Shown one piece after another: positions 1 to 7,421 of a DNA stretch of 23,260 nt. The translations under genes were made by a program, and so were the position numbers. Within the stretch, counting starts at the first letter, position 1; each line of letters begins with the position of its first letter. Source of the stretch: an uncultured Candidatus Saccharibacteria bacterium (GTDB taxonomy: Bacteria > Patescibacteriota > Saccharimonadia > Saccharimonadales > Saccharimonadaceae). The stretch lies in contig CAMHRH010000003.1 of NCBI GenBank assembly GCA_946187605.1, positions 1 through 23,260 of the forward strand, written 5' to 3'. A model generated the notes under the pieces. That model did no database searches. It saw nothing but the letters and a program-made list of their open reading frames with translations, and had not been told where the DNA came from.

Positions 1-651
1 GTCAAGAATCTTCTCGACTTTCTCAGATGTCTCGCCCTCAACCGGCACGGTATTGTTAGGCACATACTGAAGCTCAGCTGAATCGATCTCGAAGCCATTA
101 TCGATTAATGCCCCGCGCACTTTCATTAAGTCAGATGCAGCAGTATAGATAGTTGTGCCATCCTCTTCGTCGACAACATCTTCTGCACCGGCATCGAGCG
201 CCGCCATCATAATCTCGTCGCCTTTTGCCTTCGTAAAAATTACGCCTTTACGTGTAAATTGGAACATCACTGAGCCAGGATCGGCCATACGGCCGCCATT
301 TTTTTCAAGCGTGTGGCGTACTTCTGGCATCGTACGGTTTTTGTTGTCAGTCGCAACTTCTATGATAATGCCCACACCGCCAGGCCCGTAAGCTTCGTAA
401 GTCTCCTCGATCAAGGCTGCCGCATTCTTGTCGGCAACACGAGCAATTGCGCGCTCGATGTTTGCCTTTGGCATATTCGCAAGACGCGCTTTCTCGAGTA
501 CCATCGCGAGCGATGGGTTCATGCTAGGATCGGTACCACTACGTGCCGCAATGGCAATTTGGTTTCCGATCTTCGTAAACAACGCGCCGCGCTTAGCGTC
601 AACGACGGCTTTTTGGCGCTTGGTGGTTGCCCATTTACTGTGTCCGCTCAT
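1..651 (-). CDS. yebC: YebC/PmpR family transcriptional regulator (3' end outside window)
   Basis: The reverse strand from 651 reads MSGHSKWATTKRQKAV, the near-invariant YebC N-terminus (MSGHSKW), followed by the family's ...TDPSMNPSLAMVLEKARLANMP... segment, the YEAYGPGGVGIIIE motif and the NRT...VR..L.KNGG core. 217 codons are visible; the family is usually about 240, so roughly 25 residues lie beyond base 1. YebC proteins are cytosolic and have been described both as DNA-binding regulators and as factors easing ribosome stalling at proline stretches. The start is supported by AAGAGGA at 659-665, 7 nt upstream. It stands alone on the minus strand, divergent from the DUF5674-like gene. Family assignment is firm; the regulatory target is unknown. 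Confidence 0.96.
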   Translation of the reverse strand, partial: MSGHSKWATTKRQKAVVDAKRGALFTKIGNQIAIAARSGTDPSMNPSLAMVLEKARLANMPKANIERAIARVADKNAAALIEETYEAYGPGGVGIIIEVATDNKNRTMPEVRHTLEKNGGRMADPGSVMFQFTRKGVIFTKAKGDEIMMAALDAGAEDVVDEEDGTTIYTAASDLMKVRGALIDNGFEIDSAELQYVPNNTVPVEGETSEKVEKILD

Positions 652-686
652 TAAAAAATCCTCTTGTTTTTTCGCTAATTTATTCT

Positions 687-695
687 ATTTTATCA
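687..695 (-). promoter_or_regulatory. Extended -10 promoter of yebC
   Basis: The minus strand reads TGATAAAAT, an extended -10 (TGn plus TAAAAT), about 36 nt upstream of the yebC ATG, followed by the AAGAGGA ribosome site. No good -35 is visible at the expected distance. Confidence 0.5.
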
Positions 696-765
696 CAATA
701 TTAGAACATAAAAATAAAAAAGTGCCAAAAATATTACAATTATGCTTTTTGCGTTAAAAAATCGG

Positions 766-774
766 TGATATCCT
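766..774 (+). promoter_or_regulatory. Possible extended -10 of the DUF5674-like gene
   Basis: TGATATCCT matches the TGn plus TAtnnT pattern used elsewhere in the window and lies 38 nt before the ATG at 813. AAAGGAG at 795-801 is the ribosome site. TTGCGT at 749-754 is too close for a normal -35 spacing, so the assignment is tentative. Confidence 0.3.
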
Positions 775-812
775 ACGCAAAACAAATTTAAATTAAAGGA
801 GTTTTTAGACAA

Positions 813-1214
813 ATGCAAATATACAAAAGGGTGCGTTTTACGAAGAAGGAGCTGCAGCAATTACGGCAGAATTTCGAGGATTATATCTGGGCAGCCGTAG
901 ATCCGCGTAAGTGCGTCATTTCGATTGGCGACGAGTATTTGGCGGATTTGCGTGACGTTTTGCTCGTACGCCATTGTCAGCCTGAAAATATTTATGGCGT
1001 CGGCATGGACCTAAAGACTGGTGAAATAAATTATGTCGCCCAGGTAAATCGTCGCAATCCTACAGTCAATCCAAATGGCGAGCTCAGCCTTGAGAGTAAA
1101 GAGAATATAAAACACACCTTGCATTATTTCTTTGAGAAGCTGCCTATTTATAATCTTACCGACGAGGAAAACAAAGTTGAAGAATCGAGCAGTACGGCGG
1201 CCGCATTCTGCTAA
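813..1214 (+). CDS. DUF5674-like protein of unknown function
   Basis: A 133-residue soluble protein. Residues about 15-110 follow the pattern I remember for DUF5674: an N-terminal helix (TKKELQQL), then AAVDPRKCVISIGDEYLADLR, then a segment ending in PENIYGVGMDLKTGEI, and a C-terminal part rich in N-R-x-P with a final helix. The function of that family is not known. The tail (EENKVEESSSTAAAFC) is low complexity. The last codons TGC TAA together with the next bases AAT form the extended -10 of recA, so the end of this gene doubles as a promoter. The start is fixed by AAAGGAG 11 nt upstream. It lies 29 nt before recA and may be partly co-transcribed with it. Confidence 0.65.
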   Translation: MQIYKRVRFTKKELQQLRQNFEDYIWAAVDPRKCVISIGDEYLADLRDVLLVRHCQPENIYGVGMDLKTGEINYVAQVNRRNPTVNPNGELSLESKENIKHTLHYFFEKLPIYNLTDEENKVEESSSTAAAFC

Positions 1215-1217
1215 AAT
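1209..1217 (+). promoter_or_regulatory. Extended -10 of recA embedded in preceding stop codon
   Basis: TGCTAAAAT: TGC is the last Cys codon and TAA (1212-1214) the stop of the upstream gene. It is followed by a strong ribosome site AAGAGGAGGT at 1226-1235, 8 nt before the recA ATG. No clear -35 or LexA/SOS-like box was recognised. Confidence 0.55.
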
Positions 1218-1243
1218 AGAGACATAAGAGGAGGTATTTTCTA

Positions 1244-2296
1244 ATGGCTAAGAAGAGTCTGAAAGAACAGGAAGTGGTGGGCGACGGAAAAGACGGCGGT
1301 AAAGATGACGGCAAAAAACAGGCATTAAGCCTTGCGCTGTCGCAGATTACGAAGCAGTTTGGCGACGGTTCAATCATGAAGCTTGGCGAGCAGTCTAAGA
1401 TTGACGTTGAACTATTCTCATCTGGTTCATTGGCACTAGATTTGGCGCTTGGTGGTGGTTATCCAAAAGGTCGCATCATTGAAATTTATGGTCCAGAATC
1501 ATCTGGTAAGACTACTTTAGCTCTGCATGCGATCGCGGAGATCCAAAAACAGGGCGGACAAGCCGCATTTATCGACGCCGAACATGCACTTGATCCAAGC
1601 TACGCTCGTAAAATTGGCGTCAATACTGGCGATTTGCTTATTTCGCAGCCAGACAATGGCGAACAGGCACTCGAGATTTGCGAAACCCTCGTCCGCTCTG
1701 GCGCAGTTGATTTAATCGTAGTCGACTCGGTTGCCGCACTCGTCCCCCAGGCCGAGATTGATGGTGACATGGGTGACGCTCAGATGGGGCTTCAGGCGCG
1801 CTTAATGTCGCAGGCTATGCGTAAACTCACCGGCGTTATTAGCAAGACTAAAGCAACTGTTATTTTCATTAATCAGATTCGCATGAAGATTGGCGTAATG
1901 TTTGGTAACCCAGAAACGACCACTGGTGGCAATGCGCTAAAATTCTATGCTTCTGTCCGTATCGATATTCGCCGTATTGGCCAGATAAAATCCGGCGATG
2001 ACGTATCAGGCAACCGTACTAAGATTAAAGTTGTGAAAAACAAGATTGCGGCGCCGTTCCGTACTGCCGAATTCGACATTATGTATAACGAAGGCGTAAG
2101 CAAGACCGGCGATGTGCTAGATCTTGCTGTCCAGTATGGTGTTATGGAGAAGGCTGGCGCATTTCTTAAATATAACGGCGAGACGCTCGGCCAAGGCCGT
2201 GAAGCCGTTAAAAAACTCTTCAAAGAAAAACCGGAGCTGATGGCCGAAATCGAGGAGCGCGTTCGTGCGGCGGCAGCCGAGGCAAATGAGCGTTAA
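1244..2296 (+). CDS. recA: Recombinase RecA
   Basis: 350 residues, the usual RecA length. RecA forms ATP-dependent filaments on single-stranded DNA, drives strand exchange and triggers LexA-type self-cleavage. Visible: Walker A GPESSGKTT (83-91); catalytic Glu in DAEHALD (about 113); Walker B LIVVDSVAAL (about 157-166); the ATP-cap/L2 region INQIRMKIGVMFGNPETTTGG (about 209-229). The N-terminus carries a Gly/Lys/Asp-rich stretch (12-25) before the conserved ALSLALSQI helix. It overlaps recX by one base (TAATG at 2294-2298), indicating translational coupling. All catalytic motifs are intact. Confidence 0.99.
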   Translation: MAKKSLKEQEVVGDGKDGGKDDGKKQALSLALSQITKQFGDGSIMKLGEQSKIDVELFSSGSLALDLALGGGYPKGRIIEIYGPESSGKTTLALHAIAEIQKQGGQAAFIDAEHALDPSYARKIGVNTGDLLISQPDNGEQALEICETLVRSGAVDLIVVDSVAALVPQAEIDGDMGDAQMGLQARLMSQAMRKLTGVISKTKATVIFINQIRMKIGVMFGNPETTTGGNALKFYASVRIDIRRIGQIKSGDDVSGNRTKIKVVKNKIAAPFRTAEFDIMYNEGVSKTGDVLDLAVQYGVMEKAGAFLKYNGETLGQGREAVKKLFKEKPELMAEIEERVRAAAAEANER

Positions 2297-3027
2297 TGCT
2301 TGAAGTCCATACTATCTTCGACGACAATTCTACCGACGCGAAAGCGCCGGTAGAATATTGTGTTACTGACATTAAAGAAGCTGTTCGCGATCGTAATCGC
2401 GTTAATATTTACATTAATAATAAGTATTATTGTTCGCTGGATATTTCTCAGGTTGTCGACTTGCATATCAAAATTGGCAAAAAACTTGATAATGATGCAC
2501 TCGCTGGCCTTAAGCGCGCTTCAGAATTTGGCAAATTCTACGCTCGCGCATTGGAATATGTTTTGATGCGTCCACATTCGAGCAAAGAGGTCCGTGATTA
2601 TCTAAAGCGCAAGACTATGAGTCGTAGAGTTCGCATAAAGAATTCAAAAACGGGCGAGTACTCGACGTGCGACAAAGCTGGCTATGACGTATCGCTCGTA
2701 CCGCTTGTCTATGAGCGCCTTGAGCGGCGTGGCTATATCGACGATCGTCGCTTTGCTAGAGCTTGGATTGAGAATCGCAATATTTCGAGGGGTTCTAGTA
2801 TCAAAAAACTACGCTTGGAGTTGTGTCAAAAGGGCGTCTCAGCTCAGATAATTGACGAAGCGCTAAGCACTACTAATCGCAGCGAGCGCGATGAGCTGCG
2901 TAAGATTATTGCGCGAAAAGCTAACAAGTATTCTGATCGGCAAAAACTCGTGCAATATCTCGTGCGACAAGGCTTCAACTATTCGGATGTTGTCGATGAA
3001 TTATCTGTCGAGTCTTCATCAGTATAA
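2296..3027 (+). CDS. recX: Regulatory protein RecX
   Basis: 243 residues directly behind recA, sharing one base with its stop, the common arrangement for this RecA inhibitor. RecX binds in the groove of RecA filaments and limits their growth. Sequence support: the charged N-terminal beta region, the helical repeats with KFYARALEYVLMRPHSSKEV (about 78-97), the typical second repeat LERRGYIDDRRFARAWIENR (about 144-163) and SSIKKLRLELCQKGVS. A linker at about 104-130 is longer than in many RecX proteins. The 3' end overlaps the 3' end of the opposite-strand PRC-barrel gene by 49 bases, so the last 16 codons of each are mutually antisense. Family call is confident. Confidence 0.93.
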   Translation: MLEVHTIFDDNSTDAKAPVEYCVTDIKEAVRDRNRVNIYINNKYYCSLDISQVVDLHIKIGKKLDNDALAGLKRASEFGKFYARALEYVLMRPHSSKEVRDYLKRKTMSRRVRIKNSKTGEYSTCDKAGYDVSLVPLVYERLERRGYIDDRRFARAWIENRNISRGSSIKKLRLELCQKGVSAQIIDEALSTTNRSERDELRKIIARKANKYSDRQKLVQYLVRQGFNYSDVVDELSVESSSV

Positions 3028-3602
3028 GCAGGCTTGCGGAATGGATTGACGAAGTTCGGCACGAACTCTTCCGGTTCTTTCTCAGTTGCTTTCGGAACCT
3101 TAATCTGCATCTTGTCATGCTTAATCGTAACCTTATAATCATCAATTTCGACAATCTGCGAGCGGTTAATTGTGAGCTCTGGATCAATTAATGACGACAT
3201 GAACGGTCTTTGTACTATCAGTTGATAAACCATAAAAGTGCTAGTATCTACCGTATAATCAATTACTTTTCCGAGTTTTTTGCCGTCCGGCGTAACGACT
3301 TTCAGCCCTATTAAGTTGAAACCGAGGCTCATGATTTTGTCGAAGCGAATAACATCATTGCGCGTCGTGAAGCGGTCGGACGAATCGACAATCAAACCGG
3401 TTTCGCTCATTTCGCGTACGTCATTTATGTCCAGGATATCGCCAACTTCCGGGTCGCTTTTGATTAACGGCCCCTCAAGCGTATAGGCGACTATTTTTAA
3501 ATCTTCTGGATCAACAACTGCTTCGCGTGTCTGTGCAATCATGCCGCCGACGTGGAGACTTAATACTGGCATGCCGATCATTTTTGAGCCGAGCAACAAC
3601 AT
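2979..3602 (-). CDS. PRC-barrel domain protein
   Basis: 207 residues from the chosen ATG at 3602. Two PRC-barrel-like modules are visible: residues about 1-75 (LLLGSKMIGMPVLSLH...VGDILDINDV) and about 85-165 (GFNLIGLKVVTPDGKKLGKVIDYTVD...). PRC-barrels are small beta domains found in photosynthetic reaction centres and in RimM; here the partner is unknown. The last about 35 residues are acidic and Ser/Thr-rich. No signal peptide is obvious. The start is preferred over one 30 bases upstream because TGCTATAAT (3612-3620) lies between them, so the upstream ATG would fall before the transcription start. Its 3' end overlaps recX by 49 bases. Confidence 0.85.
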   Translation of the reverse strand: MLLLGSKMIGMPVLSLHVGGMIAQTREAVVDPEDLKIVAYTLEGPLIKSDPEVGDILDINDVREMSETGLIVDSSDRFTTRNDVIRFDKIMSLGFNLIGLKVVTPDGKKLGKVIDYTVDTSTFMVYQLIVQRPFMSSLIDPELTINRSQIVEIDDYKVTIKHDKMQIKVPKATEKEPEEFVPNFVNPFRKPAYTDEDSTDNSSTTSE

Positions 3603-3611
3603 AATGCTTTT

Positions 3612-3620
3612 ATTATAGCA
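3612..3620 (-). promoter_or_regulatory. Extended -10, predicted leaderless start of the PRC-barrel gene
   Basis: The minus strand reads TGCTATAAT followed by 9 nt and ATG. Transcription normally starts about 7 nt after the -10, so the mRNA would begin at or 1-3 nt before the start codon. No Shine-Dalgarno is present. Confidence 0.6.
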
Positions 3621-3645
3621 TAAGCGCCTCATCTATCTGTCTAGA

Positions 3646-3654
3646 TGCTATAAT
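3646..3654 (+). promoter_or_regulatory. Extended -10, predicted leaderless start of tilS
   Basis: TGCTATAAT followed by 6 nt (CGCACT) and the tilS ATG at 3661. This spacing leaves no room for a 5' leader or ribosome site. It lies 25 bp from the divergent promoter of the PRC-barrel gene. Confidence 0.65.
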
Positions 3655-3660
3655 CGCACT

Positions 3661-4509
3661 ATGAAAATTCTTGCGGTCTCTGGCGGTATTGACTCGGTGG
3701 TAATGCTAGACTTTTTGTATTCGACGGCGGAGAATCGCAACGAACTTATCGTGGCGCATTTCGACCACGGCATTCGCAAAAATAGTGCAGAGGACTGCGC
3801 TTTTGTGCGGAGACTTGCAGAACAGAAATACCACCTAGAGTTTGTTTCGGAGCGCGCGGAACTTGGTGAAAGGTGTAGCGAGTCTGTGGCACGCAGGTGC
3901 CGTTACGATTTCCTAAAACGCATCGCCAGAGAGCATGACGGCAACATTTACGTTGCGCATCACGCCGACGATGTTGTTGAATCGATTGTAATTAACCTTA
4001 TTCGTGGCACTGGCTGGCGTGGTCTTGCGCCGATGAGTCAGGCTGACGTCGTTCGCCCGTTGCTAGATTGGTCGAAAGCGAAAATCTATCGGTATGCTAC
4101 TGAGCATCAGCTAACTTTTCGACAAGACCCTACAAATGTCGAAGAGACTTACCTAAGAAACCGCATCCGCCAAAAACTACGCACTCTACCGAATCGAAGC
4201 CATCAAAGAATACTAGAGCTATATCGCCGCCAGTTCGAGTTACGCAACGAGATTAATGCGATTCTTGCCGAGCTTGCGCCCCGGCAGAGTTACTATCCGC
4301 GCGCCGTAGTTGCAAATGCGCCAAACGATGTTGCGGCCGAAATCGTCCGTCATATCCTTGGAGACAGAGACATTCATTTGACTCGCCCTCAGCTTCAACG
4401 ATGTCGAGACGCGATTAAGGATTTTACTCCAGGGAAGTATTTTAGCCTCGACTCTAAACGCCTTCTAAAAATCAGCAAATATAGCTTTAGTATCGAGTCA
4501 AAGACCTAG
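3661..4509 (+). CDS. tilS: tRNA(Ile)-lysidine synthetase TilS
   Basis: 282 residues. TilS attaches lysine to C34 of tRNA-Ile(CAU), switching it from methionine to isoleucine decoding; it is a cytosolic ATP-dependent enzyme. Seen: PP-loop SGGIDS (7-12), AHFDHGIR (32-39) and HHADDVVE (100-107), followed by the NLIRGTGWRGLAPM stretch typical of the family. It is shorter than the E. coli enzyme (about 430) and appears to lack the C-terminal TilS_C domain, as in several short bacterial forms. The start sits 6 nt behind an extended -10, so the mRNA is predicted to be leaderless. A tRNA with anticodon CAU lies about 9 kb downstream (13500-13576). Confidence 0.93.
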   Translation: MKILAVSGGIDSVVMLDFLYSTAENRNELIVAHFDHGIRKNSAEDCAFVRRLAEQKYHLEFVSERAELGERCSESVARRCRYDFLKRIAREHDGNIYVAHHADDVVESIVINLIRGTGWRGLAPMSQADVVRPLLDWSKAKIYRYATEHQLTFRQDPTNVEETYLRNRIRQKLRTLPNRSHQRILELYRRQFELRNEINAILAELAPRQSYYPRAVVANAPNDVAAEIVRHILGDRDIHLTRPQLQRCRDAIKDFTPGKYFSLDSKRLLKISKYSFSIESKT

Positions 4510-4515
4510 TGCTTA

Positions 4516-4544
4516 TTGCATTTAAGTGGCAAAAATGCTATAAT
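4516..4544 (+). promoter_or_regulatory. Promoter of the RpfB-like gene (near-leaderless)
   Basis: TTGCAT (4516-4521), 17-nt spacer, TATAAT (4539-4544) with an upstream TGC, giving both a -35 and an extended -10. The ATG at 4553 is 8 nt after the -10, so the transcript should start at or next to the start codon. No ribosome site is visible. Confidence 0.7.
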
Positions 4545-4552
4545 AATAGTGC

Positions 4553-5764
4553 ATGAAAATGCGTAAAATGAGAGGCAATCTCTCTCTTATAGCACTTGGA
4601 TGTCTTATAATTACACTGTTTTTTGCTGTCGCAATAAAACAATATAATCTCAACGCAAATGCAACTAATGAGTCGATGCTCCAAGAAGAGCCAACTGATG
4701 GCAAGCATTTTATTTCATTTTTCGATGGCGAATCTCGCATTAACACTCGCAGTGATGCTGCTACAGTGCGCGATGCGCTCATCCGCGCAGACATTAATTT
4801 AAGCGAAGGCGACAAGGTTGAGCCGGCGCTTGACGAGCCTATCAGCTCCGACGATTTTAATATTAATATTTATCGTGCGCAGGATCGTGTCGTTGTCGAC
4901 GGCGTCCACTGCGTGCGCACGCGTACAGCTGCTACTAACCCCGAAGAAATTGTTGCCAGTGCTGGTATCGAACTACTCGAAGCGGATCGCGTTGAAGTTC
5001 GGCAATCAGGTAACTTTCTTGAAGGTGGCAATATGACCACTTACCAAGTCGTCCGCGCAAAAACGGTTCACCTCGCTTTTTATGGCGAAGACATTAGTAT
5101 TCGTACTCAGGCCTCAACGGTCGGTGAGTTCCTTGCCGAACGCGAGATTGATACAAACCCAGAGAAGAACTGGATTTCTCTTAGCTCTGACAGCAAGATT
5201 ACAGATGGTCTCAGTTTCTCGATTCAGCAGCAGGGCATTCGCACGATTACCGTTGAAGAAAGCGTTCCATTCTCTGAGAATGTTACCACTGATTACGACT
5301 TAGATTATGGCAAGCGCGAGATTACGCAGTATGGCCAAGAAGGTAAGAAAACGGTAACTTACGAAGTCGATATGCACGATGGCGTCGAACTGTCGCGTAC
5401 CAAGATATCGGAGATTATCACAAAGGCGGCAGTCAATCAGGAGGTAAGGCAGGGCATGAAGATCAATCTTCCGGCTGGATCTCACGAAGACTGGATGGCG
5501 GCGGCTGGTATTTCCGCAAGCGACTATGGCTACGTGAACTATATTATCGAACGCGAGTCGCATTGGAATCCACTTTCTGTAAATACGCGCTCTGGTGCAA
5601 CGGGTCTTTGCCAAGCTTTGCCAGGCAGCAAGATGGCGTCTGCGGGCTCCGACTGGGCGACCAACCCCGTCACTCAGCTGCGTTGGTGTACAGGTTATGC
5701 TGTTGGCCGCTATGGTAGTTGGCAGGCGGCGTATAATTTCTGGCTAAGCAGGCACTGGTGGTAA
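4553..5764 (+). CDS. RpfB-like secreted protein: DUF348 repeats, G5 domain, lysozyme-like transglycosylase
   Basis: 403 residues. An N-terminal membrane/signal segment (about 9-30, SLIALGCLIITLFFAVAI) leads to three ubiquitin-like DUF348-type repeats (about 50-90, 103-150, 167-215), a G5 domain (about 226-300; TITVEESVPF...GKKTVTYEV) and a lysozyme-like domain (about 318-403). The catalytic acid is probably Glu335 in IERESHWNP, followed by SGATGLCQALPGSKMASAG. Cys353 and Cys379 could form a disulfide. This order matches actinobacterial RpfB, which cleaves peptidoglycan; Firmicute YabE shares the DUF348/G5 part. rsmA follows after one base, the same order as rpfB-ksgA in Actinobacteria. Extracellular, wall-directed action is inferred from the domains. 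Confidence 0.88.
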   Translation: MKMRKMRGNLSLIALGCLIITLFFAVAIKQYNLNANATNESMLQEEPTDGKHFISFFDGESRINTRSDAATVRDALIRADINLSEGDKVEPALDEPISSDDFNINIYRAQDRVVVDGVHCVRTRTAATNPEEIVASAGIELLEADRVEVRQSGNFLEGGNMTTYQVVRAKTVHLAFYGEDISIRTQASTVGEFLAEREIDTNPEKNWISLSSDSKITDGLSFSIQQQGIRTITVEESVPFSENVTTDYDLDYGKREITQYGQEGKKTVTYEVDMHDGVELSRTKISEIITKAAVNQEVRQGMKINLPAGSHEDWMAAAGISASDYGYVNYIIERESHWNPLSVNTRSGATGLCQALPGSKMASAGSDWATNPVTQLRWCTGYAVGRYGSWQAAYNFWLSRHWW

Positions 5765-5765
5765 T

Positions 5766-6536
5766 ATGAAGAATCGTAAATCACTTGGCCAACATTGGCT
5801 GAAAGACCGAGACATCCTAATCGACATCGCCGACCATGCTTCGGTTGATGATGTTAATACGGTTGTAGAGATTGGCCCTGGACTTGGCACGCTTACATCG
5901 GCGCTTTTTCAGTTTTTCAATAAAGTAATTGCAGTCGAACTTGATGATCGTCTTGCCGAGAATTTGCCTAAGTCATTCCCGGGCAAAAATCTTGAAGTAG
6001 TTCATAAAGATATCCTGAGCCTCGATTTAGAGTCACTCAGTCTTCCCGATAGATATGTCGTAGCTGGCAATATCCCGTACTATATCACCTCGCCGATTAT
6101 CCAAAAATTCCTCCATGCCAAACATAAGCCGCAGAAGATTGTGCTATTAATACAAAAAGAAGTTACCGAGCGGCTAACGGCTAGCGCCGGTGATTACTCA
6201 ATCTTGGGCCTTTCGGCGCAAATCTATGCAAAAGTTACGCCTGGGCCAGTCGTGAAACGCGAATTCTTTACGCCGCCACCAAAAGTAGATAGTCAAGTCG
6301 TGATGCTGGAACCACTTGCCGAACCGCTCGCTAGCGAAAAAACAATATCATTGATTAAGCTCGGTTTTTCGGCTCCACGTAAAAAACTCATTGGTAATCT
6401 CGTAGCTGGCCTGCAGCTACCGAAGGAACGTATTACGGAAATCTTTAACCAAAATCATATTTCTATCGATGTACGCCCAGCAGATCTTACTATTGAACAG
6501 TGGCGCTTGATTGAAAAATCTATCTTGAACTGCTAA
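5766..6536 (+). CDS. rsmA: 16S rRNA dimethyladenosine transferase RsmA (KsgA)
   Basis: 256 residues. RsmA uses S-adenosylmethionine to dimethylate two adjacent adenines in helix 45 of 16S rRNA during small-subunit maturation. Seen: the N-terminal KKSLGQHWL-type motif (RKSLGQHWLKD, 4-14), SAM motif I EIGPGLGTLT (35-44), acidic end of strand 2 AVELDDRL (about 56-63) and catalytic NIPYYITSP (102-110), followed by the C-terminal helical domain with FSAPRKKL. One base separates it from the RpfB-like gene (TAA T ATG), so it is the second gene of that operon. It ends in Cys-TAA, and that TGCTAAAAT forms the next gene's -10. Confidence 0.97.
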   Translation: MKNRKSLGQHWLKDRDILIDIADHASVDDVNTVVEIGPGLGTLTSALFQFFNKVIAVELDDRLAENLPKSFPGKNLEVVHKDILSLDLESLSLPDRYVVAGNIPYYITSPIIQKFLHAKHKPQKIVLLIQKEVTERLTASAGDYSILGLSAQIYAKVTPGPVVKREFFTPPPKVDSQVVMLEPLAEPLASEKTISLIKLGFSAPRKKLIGNLVAGLQLPKERITEIFNQNHISIDVRPADLTIEQWRLIEKSILNC

Positions 6537-6539
6537 AAT
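6511..6539 (+). promoter_or_regulatory. Promoter of the 6586 gene, inside the rsmA 3' end
   Basis: TTGAAA (6511-6516), 17-nt spacer, TAAAAT (6534-6539) with TGC immediately before it. The TAA of rsmA (6534-6536) is the first half of the -10. The ATG at 6586 is 46 nt downstream with a weak ribosome site AAGGAA. Confidence 0.65.
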
Positions 6540-6585
6540 AAGCATAAGTTTTATAAAATAGCAAGTTTAAATAAGGAACTTTCCT

Positions 6586-7371
6586 ATGGATCCTTCAACT
6601 AATATCAATCAAGATCCGCTCGCGGCCAGTAATGGCGGCGCAACTTCTTTTGCGCCGGATTTTGATATGAGCGCAATCAATGAAGCGGTTGCCGCCGGCG
6701 GTGAGACGCCAAATATTCAAAACACTTTCGATGCGAACGATATCAACCTCGACAATACGCCAACTACGGATAAAGATTTAGAGCAACAATTAGCTGATAA
6801 TCCAAATATGAACCTAGCTAACTCAGTCGACTCGTCCGTCCCGAGCGGAGCTGCGACCGAAGCGCCAAAGGCAACCTCGGCCGCCAGTTTCGTTGGTGGC
6901 GATCTCGAGGATGCTCCCGCTGAACCTAAGCTAGCAGAAACGCCAGAAGAGAAGACTACTGTAGCTGACCTTGCTAACTCGCTTTCGAGCGAACCGGCCG
7001 AAGAGGCTCCATCCGCCACAGAAGAGCTCTCAGTCTCACAAGACGACGCTTTGATTGGGGTTAGTAGTGAAGGAGCTGATGGGCGGCCGGTTGCTATGGA
7101 TGACCAGGCACGTCCAGATGAAACTACGACACAAAATAACTTCATGACGCCGCCAGCGCCAGTATCTACCCCGGCGCCAGCACCAGCACCTGCCCCAGCG
7201 TCAGCACCTGAAACTACGTCGCCGACAGCAGCTCCTGAAACAACTGCGCCCGTTGCCGCCGGGGTAGCTGCGCCGAAGAAGTCGAATATTCCGATGATTA
7301 TCCTCATCGCACTTGCTATGATAGCGGTTGCCGCAGTCGTCGTAGCTGTTATTTTATTGATGGGGAAATAG
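6586..7371 (+). CDS. Acidic Pro/Ala-rich protein with C-terminal membrane anchor, function unknown
   Basis: 261 residues. About 1-230 are low complexity, acidic and apparently unstructured, with an alternating Pro-Ala run (about 190-205) and repeated ET/AP segments. Residues about 236-259 form one strong hydrophobic helix (PMIILIALAMIAVAAVVV) ending in LLMGK, next to a short basic KKSN patch. There is no N-terminal signal, so it is probably inserted by its C-terminus with the long part in the cytoplasm; the opposite topology cannot be excluded. Transcription has its own promoter within rsmA and ends at a hairpin just after the stop. No catalytic motif was found and I do not recognise a family. 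Confidence 0.75.
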   Translation: MDPSTNINQDPLAASNGGATSFAPDFDMSAINEAVAAGGETPNIQNTFDANDINLDNTPTTDKDLEQQLADNPNMNLANSVDSSVPSGAATEAPKATSAASFVGGDLEDAPAEPKLAETPEEKTTVADLANSLSSEPAEEAPSATEELSVSQDDALIGVSSEGADGRPVAMDDQARPDETTTQNNFMTPPAPVSTPAPAPAPAPASAPETTSPTAAPETTAPVAAGVAAPKKSNIPMIILIALAMIAVAAVVVAVILLMGK

Positions 7372-7380
7372 TTAGCATAT

Positions 7381-7417
7381 AAAAATATCCGCCATAAATC
7401 AGAGCGGATATTTTTTT
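7381..7417. terminator. Bidirectional intrinsic terminator
   Basis: A 12-bp stem (AAAAATATCCGC at 7381-7392 with GCGGATATTTTT at 7404-7415), an 11-nt loop and a T run on both strands. It lies between the convergent 6586 gene and pilB and can end both transcripts. Confidence 0.85.
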
Positions 7418-7421
7418 GTTC

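Noticed and set aside
3603..3632. Upstream ATG for the PRC-barrel protein, adding 10 residues
   Set aside because: The extended -10 lies between this ATG and the chosen one, so it would not be transcribed.
7181..7210. Short repeats coding for alternating Pro-Ala
   Set aside because: A simple in-frame codon repeat within the 6586 gene, not a CRISPR or regulatory repeat.
6717..7307. Long minus-strand open frame (196 codons) opposite the Pro/Ala-rich gene
   Set aside because: Low-complexity Ala/Gly/Ser mirror of the plus-strand repeats, without ribosome site or domain; the plus strand has promoter, anchor and terminator.
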